A DNA stretch of 64,000 nucleotides, taken from the NCBI GenBank assembly GCA_002632325.1, contig NSJK01000009.1:62001-126000 (forward strand), read 5' to 3'. This document shows positions 58,505-64,000 of the stretch, in pieces (positions within the stretch are counted from its first letter, which is position 1; each line of letters opens with the position of its first letter). Source of the stretch: Lysobacterales bacterium (GTDB taxonomy: Bacteria; Pseudomonadota; Gammaproteobacteria; Xanthomonadales; Rhodanobacteraceae). Under the pieces are notes generated by a model. The model saw nothing but the letters and a program-made list of their open reading frames with translations. It was not told where the DNA came from and made no database searches. The translations under genes and the position numbers were made by a program.

Positions 58505-60253
58505 ATGAGTCTGCGCAACACAGTTTGCGGCATCGCGGCCGCAGTTTCCGCTTTGTTCACAGGCGCCGCGCTTGCCGCCAGCCATGATCGCTTGTTCGCC
58601 TACGGTTTCGACGTTCCCGCCGATGCTCCGGCCAATGCCAACGAAGCGGCACGTTTCCTCACCCAGGCCACCTTCGGTCCGACGCCCGCCGACATCGCGC
58701 GCGTGACCGCGCTCGGCTACGACGCCTGGATCGAGGAGCAACTGGGCAAGACGCCAACCTTCGGCACGCCATTCGTGGAGCAGGTCGTCAATGCGCGTAC
58801 CGCTGCGTCACAGAGCGTGGGCCAGCGCCAGCGCATCAATCGCTGGTACTGGCAGGCGGCCTATGCGCCCGACCAGCTGCGCCAACGCATGGCCTGGGCG
58901 CTGAGTCAGATCTTCGTGATCTCGGATCAGAACAGCGCGATCAGTGGTTACGTGGTGCCCATGACCGGTTACTACGACATGCTCGCCGCGGATGCCTTCG
59001 GCTCGTATCGGACCTTGCTCGGCGACGTGACCTGGCATCCGATGATGGCGCGCTATCTGTCCTCGTTCCGCAACCAGAAACCGGGTGCGACGACCAGTCC
59101 CGACGAGAACTATGCGCGCGAAGTGATGCAGTTGTTCTCGATCGGTCTGGTCCTGCGGGCGATGGATTTTTCGCCGATCCTCGACAACGGCGTCGAGATT
59201 CCAACCTACGACCAGACCACGATCACGCACACGGCCAAGGTGTTCACCGGTTTCACCTGGAGCGATGCGCCGACCAATCCGCCCAATTTCTACGGCGGCG
59301 GTCTCACCTTCGCGGCGCAGAACGCGCCGATGTCGTGTTTCGGCACCGAGCTGTTTCCGGCCACCGGAACCGGCAGCAACAACATGCGGCATGACATCAC
59401 CGGCGATGACGGCACCACGGCAACGTCCAAGACCGTGGTCGGTGGCGTGACGATTCCGCCGAACCAGACCTGCGCGCAGGACGTCGGCGACATGCTCGAC
59501 ATCCTCGCCGCACATCCGAACGTGCCGCCCTTCATTTCGCGCCAGTTGATCCAGCGTTTCGTCACCAGCAATCCGACGCCGGCCTACATCGGTCGCGTCG
59601 CGCAGGTGATGGACGCGCCGGGTGCGAACCTCGGCGATGTGGTCAAGGCGATCCTGCTCGATCCCGAGGCACGCATTCCGCCGTCGCTTGCGGGCGGCGA
59701 CAGTTACGGCAAGTTGCGCGAGCCGATCCTGCGCTTGACCGCGATGTGGCGCGCGTTCAACGCCCAGCCACAAGCGCCGGACACCTACGGCGAGATCCAG
59801 ATGACGGCGGGCAGCACGCAGACCAGTGCTTTTGGTCAAGGGCCGCTGGAGTCACCGACGGTGTTCAATTTCTATCAACCCGACTACCAGGAACCCGGGC
59901 CTTTCGCCGACAACGATCGTTATTCACCCGAGCTGCAGATCGTCAGCGAATCATCAGTTTATTCGGCGGCCAATGCCTACTACAACTTCAGCGCACGCGC
60001 GTATCTGGGCATGACCAGCCCGCCGGCCGATCGGCCGCTGGTTGATCTTTCCGCGCTCACCGCCAATGCCAACAACCCTGCGGCAATGGTGGCGACGATC
60101 GACAGCAAGCTGCTGTACGGCACGATGTCGCCGAACATGCGCGCGACGCTGACCAGCATGGTGAGCAATCTCAGTGGCGCGAGTGCAGGCGAGAAGGCAT
60201 GGTCCTTGCTCTACCTGACCCTGATGTCCCCCGAATTTGCCACCCAGCGTTGA
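58505..60253 (+). CDS. Exported DUF1800 family protein
   Basis: 582 aa. Signal peptide about residues 1-25 (LAAS cleavage), then LFAYGFD (30-36), then the DUF1800 start NEAARFLTQATFGPTPADIA. Family features: RQRMAWALSQIFVIS, DENYAREVMQLFSIGL, a THTAKVFTGFTW segment, FISRQLIQRFVTSNPTPAYI and ESPTVFNFYQPDYQEPG. DUF1800 proteins are widespread in Planctomycetes and Proteobacteria, nearly always next to DUF1501, function unknown. 11 bases before the DUF1501 gene. Confidence 0.93.
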   Translation: MSLRNTVCGIAAAVSALFTGAALAASHDRLFAYGFDVPADAPANANEAARFLTQATFGPTPADIARVTALGYDAWIEEQLGKTPTFGTPFVEQVVNARTAASQSVGQRQRINRWYWQAAYAPDQLRQRMAWALSQIFVISDQNSAISGYVVPMTGYYDMLAADAFGSYRTLLGDVTWHPMMARYLSSFRNQKPGATTSPDENYAREVMQLFSIGLVLRAMDFSPILDNGVEIPTYDQTTITHTAKVFTGFTWSDAPTNPPNFYGGGLTFAAQNAPMSCFGTELFPATGTGSNNMRHDITGDDGTTATSKTVVGGVTIPPNQTCAQDVGDMLDILAAHPNVPPFISRQLIQRFVTSNPTPAYIGRVAQVMDAPGANLGDVVKAILLDPEARIPPSLAGGDSYGKLREPILRLTAMWRAFNAQPQAPDTYGEIQMTAGSTQTSAFGQGPLESPTVFNFYQPDYQEPGPFADNDRYSPELQIVSESSVYSAANAYYNFSARAYLGMTSPPADRPLVDLSALTANANNPAAMVATIDSKLLYGTMSPNMRATLTSMVSNLSGASAGEKAWSLLYLTLMSPEFATQR

Positions 60254-60264
60254 GGAGACTGACG

Positions 60265-61743
60265 ATGAGCACATCCCGCACTTCACGTCGCCAGTTCCTG
60301 CGCATGCTGGCAGCGGCAGCCGCCAGCGGCGGTACCGCGGCGCTGTTTCCGCAGTTGCGCATGATCGGCAATGCGCTGGCCAACACGCGCGCCTTGACGG
60401 GCTACAAGGCGCTGGTCTGCGTCTATCTGGCTGGCGGAAACGATTCCTGGAATCTGTTGGTGCCCTTCGATGCCGCGCGTCATGCGGTGTATGCGCAGGC
60501 GCGCGGTGGTGTCTACAACGCGGGAACCAACCCGGGTGGTTTGGCGCTGGGCATACCCACGGGTGGCGACATCGCGCTGCAGAAGATCATCGATGGCAAT
60601 GATCCAAGCAGCGCATCGAATCAGTATTTCATGCACCCGGCCGTCAACAGCCTCGCCAATCTGTACCGGACCAACAAGCTCGCTTTCGTGGTCAACGTCG
60701 GCACCCTGATCAAGCCGATCGTGATGGCCGATTACGCGACTTCGGCCAACAGACCGCCACAGCTTTACTCGCATTCGGATCAGGAGAGCCTTTGGCATCA
60801 GGGCAACAGCATCGGCAATCGCGCGATCGGCTGGGGTGGGCGATGCGGCGACTTCGTGCATGGTTCCAATCCGAATCAGGACCTGTCCACCTGCATCTCG
60901 ATTGCAGGCTCGAACCGATTCGAGGTCGGCCTTTCGACCGTGCCTTATCAGATGTCGAGCGGCGGTCTGGCGACGCTCAGCGGTGTGTGCAATCCGACGC
61001 CGTGCAATGGCGTGAGTGCAAGCAGCGTGCGCGACAATGCGCTCAATGCCTTGCTCGCCGATACCTATGCCAGCGATTTTTCCGGCGAGTATTCGCGTGT
61101 CTTTGCGCGCAGCCGCGACCTGTTCAATCTGCTCAAGGCCGGCCTCGACGCGACCACGCTGGTGCAGGCGTTCCCGGCCAACAATTCGCTGGCCTCGCAA
61201 CTGCAGACGGTTGCCAAGATGATCAAGCTGTCGAAGGCGCAGAACTTTGCCGCGCGGCAGATCTACTACGTGCGTCTGGGCGGATTCGACCTGCATGCGG
61301 GTCTGATGGCCGGCGCCAATGACCACGGTGATCTGCTCACCCTGGTGGCCGATGCGGTATCGGCGTTCTGGCAGGCGCTCGCGCCGGGTGACGTGAATGC
61401 GCAGAACGAAGTCACCTTGTTCACGGCCTCGGAATTTGCGCGCACGCTGCAGTCCAATGGCTCGGGTTCCGATCACGCCTGGGGCGGGGTGCAGTTCGCG
61501 CTCGGCGGCGCGGTCAATGGCGGGCGCCTGTATGCCGACGGTGCGGGCTTGATTGCCGGCTTCCCCAATCAGGCGCCGGGCGCGGCGAACAACTTCTCGC
61601 GCGGACAGATGATTCCGGGTATCGGCGTCGATCAGTACGCGGCGACCTTGGCGCAGTGGCTGGGCGTGACCGCGCCCGGTGACCTTGCGGCGATCTTCCC
61701 CAATCTGGGCAACTTCGGCAGCGGCAATCTTGGTTTTGTCTGA
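60265..61743 (+). CDS. Exported DUF1501 family protein (sulfatase-like fold)
   Basis: 492 aa; GAGGAG precedes ATG 60265. The N-terminus TSRRQFLRMLAAAAASGGTA has a twin-arginine (Tat) signal of the SRRxFLK type, so it would be exported folded. The body shows YKALVCVYLAGGNDSWNLLV, a DUF1501 motif with likely metal-binding Asp, SHSDQESLWHQG, GGFDLHAG and ASEFARTLQSNGSGSDHAWG, where His and Asp in these segments suggest an alkaline-phosphatase or sulfatase-like metal site. Substrate unknown. Coupled to DUF1800 and a c-type cytochrome. Confidence 0.93.
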   Translation: MSTSRTSRRQFLRMLAAAAASGGTAALFPQLRMIGNALANTRALTGYKALVCVYLAGGNDSWNLLVPFDAARHAVYAQARGGVYNAGTNPGGLALGIPTGGDIALQKIIDGNDPSSASNQYFMHPAVNSLANLYRTNKLAFVVNVGTLIKPIVMADYATSANRPPQLYSHSDQESLWHQGNSIGNRAIGWGGRCGDFVHGSNPNQDLSTCISIAGSNRFEVGLSTVPYQMSSGGLATLSGVCNPTPCNGVSASSVRDNALNALLADTYASDFSGEYSRVFARSRDLFNLLKAGLDATTLVQAFPANNSLASQLQTVAKMIKLSKAQNFAARQIYYVRLGGFDLHAGLMAGANDHGDLLTLVADAVSAFWQALAPGDVNAQNEVTLFTASEFARTLQSNGSGSDHAWGGVQFALGGAVNGGRLYADGAGLIAGFPNQAPGAANNFSRGQMIPGIGVDQYAATLAQWLGVTAPGDLAAIFPNLGNFGSGNLGFV

Positions 61744-62269
61744 GTCCAGCAGCGTGCTGCGCCTGTGCGTGAGCGCACTGGCGCTGTGCGCCTGCGCAGG
61801 AGCGGCTGCGGGAGACTTCGAGCCGGCCACTTGCACGCGCATCGCCGACATTCCGGCCAATTACGCGATTGCCTACGGCGCGGCGATCCAGGGATTGTTC
61901 GACGACTACGCCACCAATGGCGGCAGCGCGGGTTGTGTTGATTGCCATTTCACGCCGCCGCCACAGCCCAGTGGCAATCTGGATCTGAGTCCCGGTCTGT
62001 CCTGGGGCCATCTCGTTGGTGTGCCCAGTGCCCTCGATCCGACGCAGGTCTATGTCGTGCCGGGGCACCCCGAGCTGAGCCTCTTGTTTCGCAAGGTCAA
62101 CTGCGATGCGCCCGGTGTGGGTGGGCGCATGCCGCTCAATGGCTATGGCGGCGGTTTGCTGCCCGAACAGCAGGCGCTGATCTACGACTGGATTGCCAAT
62201 GGCGCGCTTCCGGGCACCAGCAACACGGTCTTTCGCGACGGCTTCGAGATTCGCGGCTTCGTGCCCTAG
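61736..62269 (+). CDS. Exported c-type cytochrome-like protein with C-terminal RDGFE motif
   Basis: 177 aa from TTG 61736 (overlapping the DUF1501 stop by 8 bases); GTG 61754 is the shorter option. Hydrophobic signal segment LRLCVSALALCACAGAAAG, then a single-haem motif CVDCH in GCVDCHFTPPPQPSG and a likely axial Met in GGRMPLNGYG. Ends NTVFRDGFEIRGFVP. With the DUF1800 and DUF1501 genes this forms a three-gene unit, suggesting electron transfer coupled to their unknown reaction. Confidence 0.8.
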   Translation: MSESSSVLRLCVSALALCACAGAAAGDFEPATCTRIADIPANYAIAYGAAIQGLFDDYATNGGSAGCVDCHFTPPPQPSGNLDLSPGLSWGHLVGVPSALDPTQVYVVPGHPELSLLFRKVNCDAPGVGGRMPLNGYGGGLLPEQQALIYDWIANGALPGTSNTVFRDGFEIRGFVP

Positions 62270-62284
62270 CGCCGCCGCTGCGGT

Positions 62285-62313
62285 GGCCGCCTCCGGGTGG
62301 ATCCGGAGCGGCC
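62285..62313 (+). terminator. Possible terminator hairpin after the cytochrome gene
   Basis: ggccgcctccgg (62285-62296) pairs with ccggagcggcc (62303-62313), 11 bp with one bulged C, 15 bases after the stop. A T-rich run (tttattttttgg) comes only 16 bases later, so intrinsic termination is uncertain. Confidence 0.45.
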
Positions 62314-62350
62314 AAGTCGTTGCAGGACTTTATTTTTTGGCGATTCCGGC

Positions 62351-62356
62351 TAGAAT
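62351..62356 (+). promoter_or_regulatory. Candidate -10 box for rpsP-rimM-trmD
   Basis: TAGAAT preceded by ggc, 78 bases before rpsP; a 17-base spacer leads to CTTTAT (62328-62333), a weak -35. Same box as upstream of the aminotransferase and prpB genes. Confidence 0.45.
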
Positions 62357-62434
62357 GTCCGGCTCCCGACCTCCAAGCGTCCGTTCCGGCGCCTTGCGAT
62401 CGTCGCGGATTCCGCAAAATATCGAGCAAAAACA

Positions 62435-62686
62435 ATGGTCAAGATTCGCCTTTCCCGTGGCGGTGCCAAGGGGCGTCCGTTCTATCACATCGTCGTGACC
62501 GACGAGCGCAATGCGCGCGATGGTCGCAACATCGAGCGCGTCGGCTATTTCAACCCGATTGCTGCCGGCAAGGAAGTGCGTCTGGAACTCGACTCCGCCA
62601 AGGTCAAGGCGTGGGTCGACAAGGGCGCGCAGATGACCGACAAGGTCAAGCTGCTCTACAAGGAAGCGAGCAAGAAGGCAGCCTGA
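62435..62686 (+). CDS. rpsP: 30S ribosomal protein S16
   Basis: 83 aa (E. coli 82): [40 protein letters not shown] and [19 protein letters not shown]. An early 30S assembly protein. First gene of the conserved rpsP-rimM-trmD-rplS operon; the start has only a weak ribosome-binding site. Confidence 0.98.
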   Translation: MVKIRLSRGGAKGRPFYHIVVTDERNARDGRNIERVGYFNPIAAGKEVRLELDSAKVKAWVDKGAQMTDKVKLLYKEASKKAA

Positions 62687-62690
62687 TCGC

Positions 62691-63203
62691 GTGTCCGGGC
62701 CGGAGAAATTCGTCCTGCTCGGCAAGGTGGTCGGGGTGCACGGTATCCGCGGCGAGCTCAAGCTCGAATCGTATACCGAGCCAAGGACGCAGATCTTCCG
62801 CTACCAGCCGTGGCGGTTGCGGTCTGCTTCCGGCGAAACGACGATCGCGGGCAGCCGTGGTCGTGCGCAGGGCAAGGGCATCGTTGCGACGCTGCCCGGA
62901 GTTGATGATCGCGATGCCGCGGCAGCGTTGATCGGCAGCGAGATCTGGGTGGCACGCTCGGCATTGCCGAAGTCTGCGCCCGGTGAGTATTACTGGACCG
63001 ATCTCGAAGGACTCGAGGTCGTCACGCTCGAAGGCAGGGCGCTCGGTGCGGTTTCGCACCTGATCGCGACCGGAGCCAACGACGTGCTGGTGGTGAAGGA
63101 CGCCGAGCGCGAACGGCTGATTCCGTTCATTGTCGGCCAGTTCGTCACGCAAGTGGATCTGGAAGGCGGTCGCGTGACCGTCGACTGGGATCCGGAGTTC
63201 TAG
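62691..63203 (+). CDS. rimM: Ribosome maturation factor RimM
   Basis: 170 aa from GTG 62691. The N-terminal beta-barrel begins VLLGKVVGVHGIRGELKLES, and the C-terminal PRC-barrel contains EYYWTDLEGLEVVTLEGRAL. RimM binds S19 and assists 30S head assembly. The family ending LIPFIVGQFVTQVDLEGGRV is present. Four bases after rpsP. Confidence 0.96.
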   Translation: MSGPEKFVLLGKVVGVHGIRGELKLESYTEPRTQIFRYQPWRLRSASGETTIAGSRGRAQGKGIVATLPGVDDRDAAAALIGSEIWVARSALPKSAPGEYYWTDLEGLEVVTLEGRALGAVSHLIATGANDVLVVKDAERERLIPFIVGQFVTQVDLEGGRVTVDWDPEF

Positions 63204-63246
63204 GTTTCATTGAAGTTTGTGCCCCGGATGGCGCTTGGGAAACGGC

Positions 63247-64000
63247 ATGCGTATCGATGTCATCACGCTGTTTCCGGATTTCATTGAGACGTGTGCGAAG
63301 GTAGGTGTGGTGGGGCGTGCGCGCGAGCGCGGCCTGATCGAGATCGCAACGTGGAATCCGCGCGATTTCGCCACCGACAACTACCGTTCGGCCGACGATC
63401 GCTGCTACGGCGGTGGTCCCGGCGTGGTGATGATGATCGACCCCTTGCGCCGGGCGCTCGCGAACGTGCGACAGGCCAGCGGGTCGGCAGCAGGCAAGGC
63501 GATTTACCTCAGCCCGCAGGGAGCACGGCTGGATCAGGCCAAGGTCGAAGCACTGGCGCAGCGCGATCATCTGATCCTGCTGTGCGGTCGCTACGAAGGC
63601 GTGGATGAACGCTTCATCGAGCATGCAGTCGAAGAGGAAATATCCGTCGGCGACTATGTGCTCTCCGGAGGCGAACTGGCGGCAGCGATTGTCATCGATG
63701 CGGTCGGACGGCTTCAGGAAGGTGTGTTGCACGATGCGGAATCGGCGCAACAGGATTCGTTTTCGAACGGCCTGCTCGACTGCCCGCATTACACGCGTCC
63801 CGAGCGGCATGAATGGGGCGTGGTGCCGTCGGTACTGACTTCGGGCGACCATGCGGCGATAGCGCGCTGGCGGCAGAAGCAGGCGCTGGGGCGAACCTGG
63901 TTGCGGCGTCCCGATCTGCTCGATCGGTTGGCGCTGGACAAGAAACAACGCGCGTTGCTGGACGAATTCCGGCGCGAGCACGAACACAAGCCGTCGGATG
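63247..64000 (+). CDS. trmD: tRNA (guanine37-N1)-methyltransferase, 3' end cut by window
   Basis: At least 251 residues with no stop before the window end; E. coli TrmD is 255 aa, so nearly complete. Makes m1G37 in tRNAs with a purine-rich anticodon loop to prevent +1 frameshifts. Begins [12 protein letters not shown]; the trefoil-knot SAM site shows [22 protein letters not shown] and [31 protein letters not shown] follows. Third gene of the rpsP operon; rplS is expected next. Confidence 0.97.
   Translation, partial: MRIDVITLFPDFIETCAKVGVVGRARERGLIEIATWNPRDFATDNYRSADDRCYGGGPGVVMMIDPLRRALANVRQASGSAAGKAIYLSPQGARLDQAKVEALAQRDHLILLCGRYEGVDERFIEHAVEEEISVGDYVLSGGELAAAIVIDAVGRLQEGVLHDAESAQQDSFSNGLLDCPHYTRPERHEWGVVPSVLTSGDHAAIARWRQKQALGRTWLRRPDLLDRLALDKKQRALLDEFRREHEHKPSD

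Overview
This is about 64 kb of GC-rich gammaproteobacterial chromosome. The rpoBC, str, S10, spc and alpha blocks run in the usual order, and C- (non-zinc) forms of S14 and S4 are present. GTAGGAG-type REP-like repeats, attcccg-rich intergenic repeats, a DIE2/ALG10-like membrane protein and a coniferyl-aldehyde-dehydrogenase-type ALDH suggest the order Lysobacterales (Xanthomonadales). The order is inferred; I recognise no strain. I found no tRNA, rRNA, CRISPR array, insertion sequence or phage gene.

Positions 1-26.5 kb are core gene-expression DNA on the + strand. They hold the 3' half of rpoB, rpoC, a small membrane protein with an HExxH motif, rpsL-rpsG-fusA-tuf, rpsJ-rplCDWB-rpsS-rplV-rpsC-rplP-rpmC-rpsQ, rplNXE-rpsNH-rplFR-rpsE-rpmD-rplO-secY, and rpsMKD-rpoA-rplQ. 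rpmJ is missing from its usual place after secY. Regulatory structure is visible: a good str promoter, a leader before rpsJ with a short ORF, a hairpin and an intrinsic terminator, a TATAAT box inside a palindrome before rpsM, and a strong terminator after rplQ that lies in the first codons of the next gene.

Positions 26.5-45 kb are housekeeping and metabolic genes in short units: a DIE2/ALG10-like glycosyltransferase, dsbB, class II DAHP synthase, typA, a cyclophilin, a GlsB/YeaQ-type membrane protein, a TetR regulator facing an aldehyde dehydrogenase across a perfect palindrome, a class I aminotransferase, a membrane-anchored glutaredoxin-like protein, malate dehydrogenase, a GAF-GGDEF-EAL protein, a dicarboxylate symporter, and prpB-prpC of the methylcitrate cycle.

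Positions 44.4-52.2 kb separate prpBC from its partners acnD-prpF (52.2-56.0 kb). This 8 kb carries a beta-class GST, a VanX-like lipoprotein dipeptidase, a short unknown ORF, a 2,4-dienoyl-CoA reductase with a PsrA-like palindrome next to its start, and a two-gene operon for secreted proteins that ends in two GTAGGAG repeats. PrpC, AcnD, PrpF and PrpB together would take propionyl-CoA to pyruvate and succinate. The dienoyl-CoA reductase and the dicarboxylate carrier fit the same fatty-acid and propionate theme.

Positions 56-64 kb hold a YpjD/CcsA-like cytochrome c assembly protein, ffh, a secreted DUF1800-DUF1501-cytochrome c trio, and rpsP-rimM-trmD, with trmD cut by the window end.

The most unusual signal is a short motif, [LV]F-x-[DSY]-G-F-[DE], in four exported proteins from two separate operons. 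It lies either just after the signal peptide or at the extreme C-terminus.
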